Assembly: GCF_021398735.1 (NCBI RefSeq)
Contig: NZ_CP090349.1
Coordinates: forward strand, 4,483,001-4,547,000
Length of the DNA: 64,000 nt
Direction: 5' to 3'
Source of the DNA: Methylobacterium oryzae
GTDB taxonomy: Bacteria; Pseudomonadota; Alphaproteobacteria; Rhizobiales; Beijerinckiaceae
A model generated the notes under the pieces. That model made no database searches and was not told the origin of the DNA. It saw only the letters and a list, made by a program, of their open reading frames with translations. Below are positions 26,472-35,752 of this stretch, piece after piece (the first letter of the stretch is position 1; each line of letters opens with the position of its first letter). A program made the translations under genes and the position numbers.

Positions 26472-28454
26472 ATGAGGAAGAACAAGGTCATCTCGGCGGA
26501 AGAGGCGATCGCGCTGATCCGCGAGAACGACGTCGTGACCACCACGGGGTTCGTCCAGAGCTGCATCCCGGAGGCCCTGCACGCCGCCCTCGAGAAGCGG
26601 TTCGTCGAGACCGGATCACCCCGCGGCCTCACCCTGATCATGACGGCCGGCGCCGGCGACAGCAAAGGGCTCGGCACCGGCCGCCTGCACCATGACGGCC
26701 TTCTCACGCGGGTCATCGCGGCCAATTTCGGCCGCATGCCCAAGGTCGCCAAGGCCGCGCAGGACAACCTGATCCGCGGCTACAACCTGCCCCAGGGCGT
26801 GATCTCCCAGCTCTACCGGGCCTGCGCGGCGGGCCAGCCGGGTCTGTTCTCGAAGGTCGGCCTGAAGACCTATGTCGACCCGCGCCACGGGGGCGCCAAG
26901 GTAAACGAACTGACTACCGAGGACATCGTCAAGCTCGTCGAGGTCGATGGCGAGGAGTGGCTGTTCTACACGGCGACCAAGATCGACGTGGCCTTCATCC
27001 GGGCCACCTCGGCCGATCCGTCGGGCAACCTCTCCTACGAGAAGGAGGCGCTGACCCTGGACTGCCTCGCCCAGGCCATGGCGGCCCGCAACAACGGCGG
27101 CATCGTCATCGCCCAGGTCGAGCGCATCGTTGACGACGGCTACCTTCTGCCGAAGGACGTGCGCGTGCCCGGCATCCTCGTTGACTGCGTGGTGGTCGCC
27201 GAACCCGAGATGCACCGGATGAACTACGGCGTGATGCACGACGCGGCGCTCGCCGGCGAGATCCGGGTCCCGGTCACCGGCATCAAGCGGATGGCGCTCA
27301 ACGAGCGCAAGATCATCGCGCGCCGCGCCGCCTTCGAGCTGCCGCCGAACGGCGTGGTCAATCTCGGCGTCGGCGCGCCCGAGGGCATCTCGTCGGTCGC
27401 CAACGAGGAGAAGATCACCCCCTACATCACCCTCACCACCGAGGCGGGCGCGGTCGGCGGGGTGCTGGCGTCCGGTTCGAGCTTCGGCGCGGCCACGAAC
27501 GCCGACTGCATCATCGACCAGAACCAGATGTTCGACTTCTACGACGGCGGCGGCCTCGACATGACCTGCCTGGGCATGGCCGAGTGCGACGCGGCCGGCA
27601 ACGTCAACACCTCGCGGTTCGGCGGCAAGCTGAACGGCTGCGGCGGCTTCATCAACATCTCGCAGAACGCCCGCACCGTCGTGTTCGCCGGGACGTTCAC
27701 GGCCGGCGGTCTCGAGATCGCGGTGTCCGACGGTCAGGTGCGCATCGTGAACGAGGGCAAGGCCCGCAAGTTCGTCACCCAGGTCCAGCAGAACACCTTC
27801 TCGGGCCCCTACGCGGTCGAGCGGTCGCAGCCGGTCCTCTACGTGACCGAGCGCTGCGTCTTCCAGCTGACTCCGGAGGGCTTGGAACTGATCGAGGTCG
27901 CGCCGGGGATCGACATCGAGCGCGACATCCTCGCCCACATGGATTTCGCGCCCGTCGTGCGCAATCCGGTGCCGATGGATCCGCGCATCTTCCGCGAGGA
28001 GCCGATGGAGCTGATCTCTGATCTGCTCAACCTCGATCTGAAGTCCCGCGTCAGCTACGACGGCGAGCGCAACATCCTCTTCGTCAACCTGGAAGGCTGG
28101 TACTGCCGGGTAAAGGGCGACATGGACGAGCTGCGCATGACCATCGTCGAGGCCTGCCGGAAGGCGGGCCAGCGGGTCAACGCCGTGATCAATCACGACG
28201 GCTTCCGGCTCAACGAGAACTTGGTCGACGACTACGCCGGCATGGTCCAGTACCTGCAGGCGAACTACTACGCGACCACGACCCGCTACGCGACCAGCGC
28301 CTTCCTGCGCCTCAAGATGGAGGAGGCCCTGAACAAGCGCGGGGTCGCGCCGCACGTCTTCGAGCGCAAGGAGGAGGCGCAGGCCTTCGTCAGCAGCACC
28401 GAGGACAAGAAGGCCCGCAAGCGCATCTCCCCGGCGGTCGCGTCGGCGGCGTGA
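26472..28454 (+). CDS. family I CoA-transferase (propionate/acyl-CoA:acetate type)
   Basis: 660 aa: both halves of a class I CoA transferase are fused in one chain, as in propionate CoA-transferase and YdiF. Catalytic Glu324 lies in TLTTEAGAVGG, matching the position in characterised propionate CoA-transferases. Other motifs: NLGVGAPEGISSVA and GTFTAGGLEIAV. The last 130 residues extend beyond the YdiF core (about 530 aa), with a domain starting near SRVSYDGERNILFVNLEGWY. It should move CoA between acyl-CoA and acetate or similar acids. It is a single gene. Confidence 0.9.
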   Translation: MRKNKVISAEEAIALIRENDVVTTTGFVQSCIPEALHAALEKRFVETGSPRGLTLIMTAGAGDSKGLGTGRLHHDGLLTRVIAANFGRMPKVAKAAQDNLIRGYNLPQGVISQLYRACAAGQPGLFSKVGLKTYVDPRHGGAKVNELTTEDIVKLVEVDGEEWLFYTATKIDVAFIRATSADPSGNLSYEKEALTLDCLAQAMAARNNGGIVIAQVERIVDDGYLLPKDVRVPGILVDCVVVAEPEMHRMNYGVMHDAALAGEIRVPVTGIKRMALNERKIIARRAAFELPPNGVVNLGVGAPEGISSVANEEKITPYITLTTEAGAVGGVLASGSSFGAATNADCIIDQNQMFDFYDGGGLDMTCLGMAECDAAGNVNTSRFGGKLNGCGGFINISQNARTVVFAGTFTAGGLEIAVSDGQVRIVNEGKARKFVTQVQQNTFSGPYAVERSQPVLYVTERCVFQLTPEGLELIEVAPGIDIERDILAHMDFAPVVRNPVPMDPRIFREEPMELISDLLNLDLKSRVSYDGERNILFVNLEGWYCRVKGDMDELRMTIVEACRKAGQRVNAVINHDGFRLNENLVDDYAGMVQYLQANYYATTTRYATSAFLRLKMEEALNKRGVAPHVFERKEEAQAFVSSTEDKKARKRISPAVASAA

Positions 28455-28535
28455 CGGCCGGCCGGGTCCGCTCCGGGCGCGCCGGGCGCGCCGGGCGCCG
28501 CTCGCGCCACGGCGCGGTCGGTGCCGCGGCCAGCC

Positions 28536-29948
28536 TCAGGCGACCGGCAGGCCGAGGACCCGCCGCGATTCCTCGGACAGCACCGCGTGGCGCGCCGATT
28601 CGGGGCCGTCATTCGGCGTCCGCGCGGCCGCCTGCGTGACGAGGTCCCGGAACCGCTTCTTGTCGAGGGCGCGGCCGCGCAGGCTTCCGAGCACGGCGTC
28701 CAGCACCATGCGGACCGCCCGGGCGCGCTGGCGCTCGCGCTCCAGTTCGGCGGCGAGCAGCGGATCCCCGAACTGGGCCGCGCCGAGCGGCGCCACCAAG
28801 ACGGCGCCGTCGATGACGGCGGGATCCCGGTCGTCGGTCTCGACCGCAGAATCCGTGATGCCGTCGAGGATCTTGGTCGCTTCGGTCAGCAGGATCTTGT
28901 GCTGGACCGCCGCCGAGAGGTTCCCCGGAACCTTCTGGCTCGCCGCGGCGATCAGGCGCTTGAACTCGGCCCGATCCAGCCCGAAACGGCCGATGCTGGC
29001 CCGGAGCGCCGCCAGCACGGTGCGGAGCGCCTCGGTCCGGTAGGTCGCCTTGAGGAGCTGATCCCGCAGCGCCCCCGCCGAGGCCATCTCGACGAAGGAC
29101 GTCTCGGGCAGTTGCTGCACCTGCTCCGCCAGCTCGACGATGGCGCGCTGCATCAGCGCGGTGCGCTGCTCGCGGATCTCGTCCGGCGCCAGCTGCTCGC
29201 GTCCCTTGCGGAGCCACACGAAGAATTCCGTCGCGTCCCGGTCGAGGAAATCCTCGACGCGCAGATCGATGTAGCCGAGCTGCGCCAGCTCCAGGATCAT
29301 CAGATTGAAGCTCGCCGGCACGAACACCCAGGCATGGGCGTCGGCGTAGTAGGGCAGTTGCGCGGCGCCGAGCCACTGCGGCTCGTCGGTGAGCGGATTC
29401 GCGGGAATGGCCGGCCGCGTGTCCTGGCCCGACCAAGCGCCGACCGTGCCGTTGTCCTTCAGCGCCATGTTCAGGGCGTAGTCGATGTGGGTCCGGACCG
29501 TGTGCCGGTTCCGCTTCTCCAGGAACGCCGCGACCGCGTCCGCCGTCCCGGTGAGGGAACGGTAGAAATCGAAGCATTTGCGCTTGTCGGGCACGGCCAG
29601 GATCACCACGCCGTCCGGCCGAAGCAGCGTCTCGGCGGCGCGCAGGAAGGTCACGATGTCGGTCGTGTGCTCGATGACGTGGCTGGCGATGAACGCGTCG
29701 AAGGTGCCGTGCTGGTCGACCGGGACCGCGTCCGCGATCGAGCCGCCTGTCCAGACGAAATCCACCTCCTCGATGCGGTCGACCGTCTGGTCGTGATACT
29801 TCTCGATGAGCTCCGAGCGCGGCGCGTGATCGATGACGAACGTGTTCCAGCCGTCGCGCTTCGGCGCGAGCGGGCTGAAGCTCGGGCCAATCTCCACGAT
29901 GCGGGCGTCCTTGGTCAACGACCTCAGGAGTTGCTGCGCACGATCCAT
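28536..29948 (-). CDS. SAM-dependent methyltransferase with helical C-terminal extension
   Basis: 470 aa. Residues 1-190 are a class I methyltransferase: RIVEIGPSFSPLAPKRDGWN (motif I region), FDAFIASHVIEHTTDIVTFL and LLRPDGVVILAVPDKRKC. The remaining 280 residues contain a region ending in WVFVPASFNLMILELAQLG and two similar helical segments (EALRTVLAALRASIGR and RAVRMVLDAVLGSLRGR), possibly an internal repeat. Such proteins often act on glycans or polysaccharides. It is divergent from a glycosyltransferase gene with about 80 bp between the starts, supporting a role in surface glycan modification. ATG at 29948 is chosen; a GTG two codons upstream is possible. Confidence 0.82.
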   Translation of the reverse strand: MDRAQQLLRSLTKDARIVEIGPSFSPLAPKRDGWNTFVIDHAPRSELIEKYHDQTVDRIEEVDFVWTGGSIADAVPVDQHGTFDAFIASHVIEHTTDIVTFLRAAETLLRPDGVVILAVPDKRKCFDFYRSLTGTADAVAAFLEKRNRHTVRTHIDYALNMALKDNGTVGAWSGQDTRPAIPANPLTDEPQWLGAAQLPYYADAHAWVFVPASFNLMILELAQLGYIDLRVEDFLDRDATEFFVWLRKGREQLAPDEIREQRTALMQRAIVELAEQVQQLPETSFVEMASAGALRDQLLKATYRTEALRTVLAALRASIGRFGLDRAEFKRLIAAASQKVPGNLSAAVQHKILLTEATKILDGITDSAVETDDRDPAVIDGAVLVAPLGAAQFGDPLLAAELERERQRARAVRMVLDAVLGSLRGRALDKKRFRDLVTQAAARTPNDGPESARHAVLSEESRRVLGLPVA

Positions 29949-30028
29949 TGCCACTAAGCTCCGATCAAACGCTTCGCGAATGCGCTGTAGACGCGCGGTG
30001 AAGGCCGCGTTGGCGGGAAGGAATACCG

Positions 30029-30871
30029 TTGCACAAGAGGCCGCTCGCCGCCGTCACGATGGCCTACAACGAGAAGACCATGCTTCCGCTCTGGCTGAAG
30101 CACTACGAGCGACAAGTCGGGGCTGAAAACTGTTATATCCTCGACCACGGTTCCGACGACGGCTCGACGACCGGACTGCGCGCGAACGTCGTCCGGTTGC
30201 CGCGGTTGCCCCTGAACGAGTGGGAGCGCGCCCACACGGTCAGGGATTTCTGCGCATCGCTGTTCATCGGCTTCAAATATGTTCTCTATGCGGATAGCGA
30301 CGAGCTGATCCTCCCCGATCCGGACGTATCGTCTACTCTCTCCGATTACATCGCCGCGCGGCCGCTGCCCCCCATCCTCGATTTGTTCGGGGCCGACGTC
30401 ATGCACGTCGGGGACGAGGCCCCTATCGACGTCGCGGCACCGATCTCCGGCCAGCGGGGCTACATCCGGCCGATATCCACCCTGTGCAAGGCGACCATCG
30501 TGTCGGAGCGGGTCGACTGGCACGTCGGCTTCCACTGCCTGATCCAGGACCACCGCCCCGATTTCCGCGACCTGTTCCTGTTCCACCTGGCGTATCTGGA
30601 CCACGACATCCTCTTCAGGCGTCAGCAGAAGCGGAATGCGGCCGCGCCGATCGGCATCCCGAACTCCCACCACGCCATCGACCCGACGGAGTTCCTGGCC
30701 TTCGTGAAGGCCGATATCGGTCGCGTCCCGCGCCGCCCCGTTCAGATGCGTCCGGGTGAGGCCCATTTCGAGACCACGAAGCGGTTGTTCGCCGACGCGA
30801 TCGAGCGCAAGAGCGCGATCCAGGCGCCCGACCTCTGGACGCTGCCCGAGCGCTTCGTCGGATCCTTCTAG
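30029..30871 (+). CDS. family 2-like glycosyltransferase
   Basis: 280 aa. N-terminal AAVTMAYNEKTMLPLWLKHYERQVG and YILDHGSDDGST, followed by the DxD-type metal motif YADSDELILPD, are those of GT-A glycosyltransferases of the GT2/GT92-like group. It would add a sugar from a nucleotide donor on the cytoplasmic side. The start is a TTG with a ribosome-binding site (GGAAGGA, 7 nt); the next ATG would delete the first beta strand. It is divergent from the methyltransferase gene. Confidence 0.82.
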   Translation: MHKRPLAAVTMAYNEKTMLPLWLKHYERQVGAENCYILDHGSDDGSTTGLRANVVRLPRLPLNEWERAHTVRDFCASLFIGFKYVLYADSDELILPDPDVSSTLSDYIAARPLPPILDLFGADVMHVGDEAPIDVAAPISGQRGYIRPISTLCKATIVSERVDWHVGFHCLIQDHRPDFRDLFLFHLAYLDHDILFRRQQKRNAAAPIGIPNSHHAIDPTEFLAFVKADIGRVPRRPVQMRPGEAHFETTKRLFADAIERKSAIQAPDLWTLPERFVGSF

Positions 30872-30961
30872 GGCAGGACAGTCGAACCGGCTCGGAGAAC
30901 GCCGCGTCTGTGCCGGCACGGCCATCCGGTATATCTCGGGCCGCCCGACGCCGCTTCGGCC

Positions 30962-31876
30962 ATGCCGGCGAACCCTTGGGGAGCTTCGACCCTGCGCGAC
31001 GATCAGAGCCTCATCGCGCCGGGCGCGGACCGGAGCAACGCCGCCGCGCCCTGGGCCGAACGCGTCGCGGATCTCGCGCACGCGGCGCTCATCGGCGAAC
31101 TGGAGACCTGGCCCAAGCCCGGCCTCGTGAGCCCGGTCGATTCCGGCAGCCACGACGACATGGATGCGGAGACGCTCCGCCGCAGCGCGGCGGCGCTCCG
31201 GCCGTTCTTCGCGGAACTGGTCGCGGCGGGCGCCCGCGATGCCGTAATGGCGGAACTCCGGGCAATCGGTCTGGCCGCCGAGACCGCGATGATGCGGGCG
31301 ACCGGCGGCGTCAACGCGCATCGGGGCGCCATCTTCTCGCTGGGGCTGATCTGTGCCGCGGCGGGAGCGCGGGGCGTGGGGCCCGGTGCGGAGCGCGCGA
31401 GCGCCGAAGGGCTGGCGGAGGCGGTCAGTCACCTCTGGGGGACAGCGATCACCCGGGCGCCGGTCTCGGCCGTCAGCCACGGCGGCCGCGCGGCGCGGCG
31501 CTTCGGCGTCGGTGGCGCCAGCGCCGAGGCCGCGGCGGGCTTTCCGACCATCCGCGCCGTCGCCCTGCCCGCTCTCCGCTTCGGCCGATCGTGCGCCCCC
31601 CACGATGCCGAGGCGGCCCGCGTGCACTGCTTCTTCGCCCTCCTGGCGGTCGTCGACGACACGAACCTCCTGCACCGCGGCGGTGCCGACGGCCTCGTCG
31701 GCGCGCGCGCGGCCGCCGCGACCTTTGTCGACGCCGGAGGCATCGCGGCCCCCGACTGGCGGGCGCGCGCGGCGGCGATCCACCGCGCCTTCGTGGCCGC
31801 GCGCCTGAGCCCCGGCGGCTGCGCCGATCTCCTCGCCGCGACGCTGCTGCTGGACGCCCTCGCCTCCCCACCCTGA
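30962..31876 (+). CDS. triphosphoribosyl-dephospho-CoA synthase-like protein (MdcB/CitG family)
   Basis: 304 aa. The family motif ATGGVNAHRGAIFSLGLICAA (near residues 113-133), WPKPGLVSPVDSGSHDDMD and HCFFALLAVVDDTNLLHRGG are clear. CitG/MdcB make the prosthetic-group precursor of citrate lyase or malonate decarboxylase from dephospho-CoA and ATP. No citrate lyase or malonate decarboxylase genes are visible here, so the acceptor protein is encoded elsewhere or the protein has another role. The start is the ATG before PANPWG. It stands alone in a plus-strand run with the next gene 95 bp on. Confidence 0.88.
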   Translation: MPANPWGASTLRDDQSLIAPGADRSNAAAPWAERVADLAHAALIGELETWPKPGLVSPVDSGSHDDMDAETLRRSAAALRPFFAELVAAGARDAVMAELRAIGLAAETAMMRATGGVNAHRGAIFSLGLICAAAGARGVGPGAERASAEGLAEAVSHLWGTAITRAPVSAVSHGGRAARRFGVGGASAEAAAGFPTIRAVALPALRFGRSCAPHDAEAARVHCFFALLAVVDDTNLLHRGGADGLVGARAAAATFVDAGGIAAPDWRARAAAIHRAFVAARLSPGGCADLLAATLLLDALASPP

Positions 31877-31971
31877 CGCGCGCGCAGCCCCGGGGCGCGT
31901 CGGTCGCAGTTTCGCGGATGCGGGCTCTACCTACATGCGGATTCTATCCCGCCCTCCCCCCCGGACCGCCC

Positions 31972-32706
31972 GTGACCCTGTTCAGGATCGCCCTCCTCGC
32001 GCTCGCCGCGCTCTTCCTCGTGCCGGTGGCGATCTCCGCCCTGCTCTACGCGACGCGGGCGAGCGGCGACTGGCGTCTGGCGGATCGATCCAGCGCCGGC
32101 CTGCTGCCGCGCGCGGACGCGCATCCCGGCGCCGTGCTGCGCATCTTCTCGGCGCGGACCGTGAGCTGGCGCGGCATCGTGGCCACGCACAGCTGGATCG
32201 TCGTCAAGGAGCGCGGCGCCCGCGCCTACAGCCGGTTCGACTACACGGCCTGGGGCCAGCCGATCTGGATCGACCGGTTCGTGCCGGACGGACGCTGGTT
32301 CGGGAACCCGCCGACGGTGGTGTTCGCGGCCGACGGCGCCGAGGCGGAGGCGATGCTCCCGCGGATCCGGCAGGCCGTGGCCGAATACCGGTTCAGCCGG
32401 CCCGGCGACTACGTCGTGTGGCCCGGCCCGAACTCGAACACCTTCGTGGCCGCCGTCATGGCGGCGGTGCCGGAGATCCGCGAGAGCCTGCCCACCACCG
32501 CGATCGGCAAGGACTTCCCCTATGACGGGCGCTGGATCGGCCTGACGCCGTCGCGGACCGGGATCCGCATCAACCTCGGCGGCTATGCCGGGGTAACCCT
32601 CGGCTGGGTCGAGGGCCTGGAGCTGAACCTGCTCGGCGGCGTCGCCGGGATCGACCTGCGCCGGCCCGGTCTCAAGCTGCCGGCCCTGGGTCGGGTCGGG
32701 CTCTGA
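31972..32706 (+). CDS. DUF3750 family membrane-anchored protein
   Basis: 244 aa. N-terminal hydrophobic segment (LFRIALLALAALFLVPVAISALLYA) acts as membrane anchor. The rest matches the DUF3750 family: IFSARTVSWRGIVATHSWIVVKERGA, then DYVVWPGPNSNTFVAAVMAAVPE and FPYDGRWIGLTPSRTG. The conserved His and Asn-rich segments look like a NlpC/P60-like catalytic core, but this is inference. The GTG start fits the signal segment; longer frames upstream overlap the neighbouring gene. Confidence 0.8.
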   Translation: MTLFRIALLALAALFLVPVAISALLYATRASGDWRLADRSSAGLLPRADAHPGAVLRIFSARTVSWRGIVATHSWIVVKERGARAYSRFDYTAWGQPIWIDRFVPDGRWFGNPPTVVFAADGAEAEAMLPRIRQAVAEYRFSRPGDYVVWPGPNSNTFVAAVMAAVPEIRESLPTTAIGKDFPYDGRWIGLTPSRTGIRINLGGYAGVTLGWVEGLELNLLGGVAGIDLRRPGLKLPALGRVGL

Positions 32707-32718
32707 GCACCGACGCGC

Positions 32719-32750
32719 TCCCGGGGCGCGCGACCGTCGGCGCCCCGGGA
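32719..32750. terminator. hairpin between convergent DUF3750 and mqo
   Basis: TCCCGGGGCGC and GCGCCCCGGGA form an 11-bp perfect stem with a 10-nt loop. No T-run follows. Its location in the 52-bp spacer of two convergent genes suggests a bidirectional terminator. Confidence 0.55.
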
Positions 32751-32758
32751 CGCGCCGC

Positions 32759-34489
32759 TCACGGCGCGAGGTCGTGGACCGGCTCCTTCACCGGCGTGGC
32801 GCTGCTGTTCAGCACGGTGCTGCCGGTCGAGACCGGCTTCAGCACGGCCCGGTCGATCTGCGGCGGGGTCGGGAGCTGGAGCTGCGCGCTCGTGTCGGCC
32901 CACTCGCGCGCGACGCGGTCGGGATCGTCGTTGAGCTTCGTGCCGTAGCTCGGCACGATCTCCCGGATCTTCGCCTGCCATTCCGGCGTGGCGACCTTCT
33001 GGGCGAAGACCTTCTCCAGCACCTGCAGCATGATCGGCGCCGCCGTGGAGGCGCCGGGCGAGGCCCCGAGGAGCGCCGCGATGCTGCCGTCCCTGGCGTT
33101 GACGATCTCGGTGCCGAGCTTCAGCACGCCGCCCTTGTTCGGGTCGCGCTTGATGATCTGCACCCGCTGCCCCGCCTGCCAGAGGCGCCACTCCTCCTTC
33201 TTGGCCTTCGGGAAGTACTCGCGCAGCGCCGCGATCCGGTCGTCGTCCGACAGCATCAGCTGCCCCGCCAGGTACTCGACCAGCGGGAACTCGTCGACGC
33301 CGACCTTCATCATCGGCCAGATGTTGCTGGTGGTCGTGGAGCTGAGGAGGTCGAAGTACGAGCCCTCCTTCAGGAACTTGGTCGAGAAGGTCGCGAACGG
33401 CCCGAACAGGATCACGCGCTTGCCGTTGATCACGCGGGTGTCGAGATGCGGCACCGACATCGGCGGGGAGCCTACGGACGCCTTGCCGTACGCCTTGGCG
33501 AGATGGAGCGTGGCGACGTCGGGATTGTCGTTGATCAGGAACGAGCCGCCCACCGGGAAACCGGCATACTCGTCGCCCTCGGGGATGCCGGATTTCTGCA
33601 GGAGGTGCAGGGCACCGCCGCCCGCGCCGATGAACACGAACTTGGCGTCGGTCGTCCGGCGCGTCCCGTCCTTCAGGTTCTTGGCGGTCACCCGCCACGA
33701 GCCGTCGCCGTTCTTGGTGATGCTCTCGACCTCGGTGGAGAGCCGGAGGTTGAAGCTCGGCTGCTTCTTCAGGTGGGCGACGTACTGGCGGGTCACCTCG
33801 CCCCACTCGCAGTCGGTCCCGAGCGGCGACCAAGTCGCGGCGACCTTCTGCTTCGGGTCGCGGCCCTCCATCATCAGCGGCACCCACTTGCGGAGCTGCT
33901 CGGGATCCTCCGAGTACTCCATGCCGGCGAAGAGCGGGCTCGCCTTCAGGGCCTCCCAGCGCTTCTTCAGGTAGGCGATGTTGTCGTCGCCCCAGACGAA
34001 GCTCATGTGGGGCGTGTAGTTGATGAAGGCGCGCGGGTCCGTCATCACGCCGGTCCTGACCTGATGGGCTAGGAACTGCCGGGTCACCTGGAACGCCTCG
34101 TTGATCTCCACCGCCTTGGCGATCTCGATCTGCCCGTTCTTCTTCTCGGGCGTGTAGTTCAGCTCCGCCAGGGCCGAGTGTCCTGTGCCGGCGTTGTTCC
34201 AGCCGTTCGAGCTCTCGAGGGCGACCTGATCCAGCCGTTCGACCATCTGGATCGACCAGTTCGGCTCCAGCGCGTTCAGCCAGACGCCCAGCGTCGCGCT
34301 CATGATCCCGCCGCCGATCAGCAGCACGTCGACCTTGCTGTCCGCGCCCTCGGCCAGGGCCAGCGCGCCCGGCAGGGCCGCCAGCGCTAGGCCGGTGGCG
34401 GCCGTGCCGAGGAGCCGCCGCCGGCTCAGGGGCAGCACGTCCGCGGCCCGGCGGTCGCGCCGGTGTTGGGTCTCGTCGTCGCCACGCAT
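32759..34489 (-). CDS. mqo: malate:quinone oxidoreductase with Tat-like N terminus
   Basis: 576 aa. The FAD-binding start [58 protein letters not shown] and [20 protein letters not shown] are all Mqo signatures. It oxidises malate to oxaloacetate and passes electrons to quinone. Unusual: the first 48 residues carry a twin-arginine motif (SRRRLLG, residues 22-28) and a hydrophobic stretch ending ALALA, like a Tat signal, whereas E. coli Mqo has none and is cytoplasmic. The ATG at 34489 includes this segment; a start at the core would be possible only without it. Convergent with DUF3750. Confidence 0.93.
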   Translation of the reverse strand: MRGDDETQHRRDRRAADVLPLSRRRLLGTAATGLALAALPGALALAEGADSKVDVLLIGGGIMSATLGVWLNALEPNWSIQMVERLDQVALESSNGWNNAGTGHSALAELNYTPEKKNGQIEIAKAVEINEAFQVTRQFLAHQVRTGVMTDPRAFINYTPHMSFVWGDDNIAYLKKRWEALKASPLFAGMEYSEDPEQLRKWVPLMMEGRDPKQKVAATWSPLGTDCEWGEVTRQYVAHLKKQPSFNLRLSTEVESITKNGDGSWRVTAKNLKDGTRRTTDAKFVFIGAGGGALHLLQKSGIPEGDEYAGFPVGGSFLINDNPDVATLHLAKAYGKASVGSPPMSVPHLDTRVINGKRVILFGPFATFSTKFLKEGSYFDLLSSTTTSNIWPMMKVGVDEFPLVEYLAGQLMLSDDDRIAALREYFPKAKKEEWRLWQAGQRVQIIKRDPNKGGVLKLGTEIVNARDGSIAALLGASPGASTAAPIMLQVLEKVFAQKVATPEWQAKIREIVPSYGTKLNDDPDRVAREWADTSAQLQLPTPPQIDRAVLKPVSTGSTVLNSSATPVKEPVHDLAP

Positions 34490-34744
34490 GGGCAGATCCC
34501 GCTTTTGCGTACCGCACGGCCCGATCGGCCGCCGCGCGTACGGAAGACACTCGATGCGACGGGCGCGAATCCCGCCCGTCCGGCCTTCCGGATCGTTTCC
34601 CCGTTCCCGTCGCGGCACGCTCGCGGTCTCGCTCAACCCGGCACGACGGTCCTGCCCTGGCCCGCATCGCGTCCGTCGTCCCCGAGCCGCACGGATCGTG
34701 GGACGACGGGGCGCGCTCGCGCGACGCAGAGGCCTTCCCTCCGC

Positions 34745-34921
34745 CTAGGCGCGCGATCTCGCCGGAGAACGGATCACCGGTTCAAGACCTCGCTCGCGCG
34801 GTGGCGCGATTGCCGGGTGGGCGGGAAGATGCTGGCTGGCTTGGCTCAGCAGATTGATGGTGGCCTCATAGAGGACGGGGCCTGAAAGGACAATTACTGC
34901 CAGGGTTGCAATCGCCGCCAT
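34745..34921 (-). CDS. possible small membrane protein
   Basis: 58 aa: MAAIATLAVIVLSGPVLYEA makes one membrane segment, followed by a Pro/Arg-rich tail. The ribosome-binding site is weak (GACAGG immediately before the ATG). The frame continues upstream into 12-bp repeats, where the translation is repetitive (GRRTGRR). Family unknown; it could be a random open frame. Confidence 0.3.
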   Translation of the reverse strand: MAAIATLAVIVLSGPVLYEATINLLSQASQHLPAHPAIAPPRERGLEPVIRSPARSRA

Positions 34922-34980
34922 CCTGTCAGTCCGTCGCGACGACCGGCGCGCATGGCGGCGACCCGCCGATAGACTGGCCG

Positions 34981-35028
34981 CGATCGGTCGCCCGATCCGT
35001 CGCCCGGTCCGTCGCCCGGTCCGTCGCT
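34981..35028. repeat. four 12-bp tandem repeats
   Basis: Four imperfect copies of CGGTCCGTCGCC in direct tandem between mqo and the lipocalin-like gene. The outer copies diverge by one or two bases. No coding role is supported; the array may vary in copy number by slippage. Confidence 0.75.
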
Positions 35029-35057
35029 CGACGCGACGGCGTGGCGAAGGCGCGCCG

Positions 35058-35606
35058 CTACGGGATGTGCTTGAACCGGATGATACTGCGCGACAGGCGG
35101 CCGTCATCCCAGTTGGGCATCACGCGCCAGGGAGTCGTGACGTCGGCGTAGTCGCCGTCGATATGGATGGTGCGGCGCTGCTCGGTGCCGACCCATTCGG
35201 GCGCCCACGCGGTCTGCACGCTGGTGACCCACTGGTCACCCTCGATCCGGTAGCGGCCGATATAGGCGACGAGGGTCTTCATCAGCGCGGCCCGCTCGGC
35301 GTCGGTGGTCGCCGGCGTGCGGGCGCTGCCCTCGAGGTTGAAGGCGACCCAGCCGTCCTTGGTGAAGATGACGCGACCGCGCGGCGTGCCGCCCATGGCG
35401 TCGACGAGCGTGCCGGTCTCCTTGTCCTCGACCTTGTAGGAGACGAGTTCCCAGGTGCCGACGATCCGGTCCGCCAAGCGCGCCCCGACCACCGCCGCGC
35501 CGACGCGGTCCGGCGCGGAGGCGCTCCAGGCCAAGTCGGCCGCCAGGACACCGGAGAGCGCCAGGAGGATTCGGACGGCCGCGGCGGCCGATCGTTGTGC
35601 GGGCAT
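35058..35606 (-). CDS. exported lipocalin-like domain protein
   Basis: 182 aa. Signal peptide at the N terminus (RILLALSGVLAADLAWSASA), then a lipocalin-like beta barrel: IVGTWELVSYKVEDKETGT, RGRVIFTKDGWVAFNLEG, YIGRYRIEGDQWVTSVQTAW and RTIHIDGDYADVTTPWRVMP. Lipocalin-like (PF13924) proteins occur in the periplasm of many proteobacteria; function is unknown. The ATG at 35606 places the signal peptide at the N terminus; a GTG 16 codons upstream is possible. Single gene. Confidence 0.82.
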   Translation of the reverse strand: MPAQRSAAAAVRILLALSGVLAADLAWSASAPDRVGAAVVGARLADRIVGTWELVSYKVEDKETGTLVDAMGGTPRGRVIFTKDGWVAFNLEGSARTPATTDAERAALMKTLVAYIGRYRIEGDQWVTSVQTAWAPEWVGTEQRRTIHIDGDYADVTTPWRVMPNWDDGRLSRSIIRFKHIP

Positions 35607-35752
35607 GGTCTGGACCGGGGACTCGCGTGTCGCGGCGCCGGAACGCGCCGCCACCGCGTTCTGCGGGCCGGCACGGCGCGTTCCAAGCGCCGCGCGAGCA
35701 GTGCTGGTAGACCGTCTGCGCGCTTGCGGCCGTTGCCGCGGGCGAGCCGTCG

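Noticed and set aside
34981..35028. CRISPR-like repeat array
   Set aside because: Units are contiguous 12-mers without spacers.
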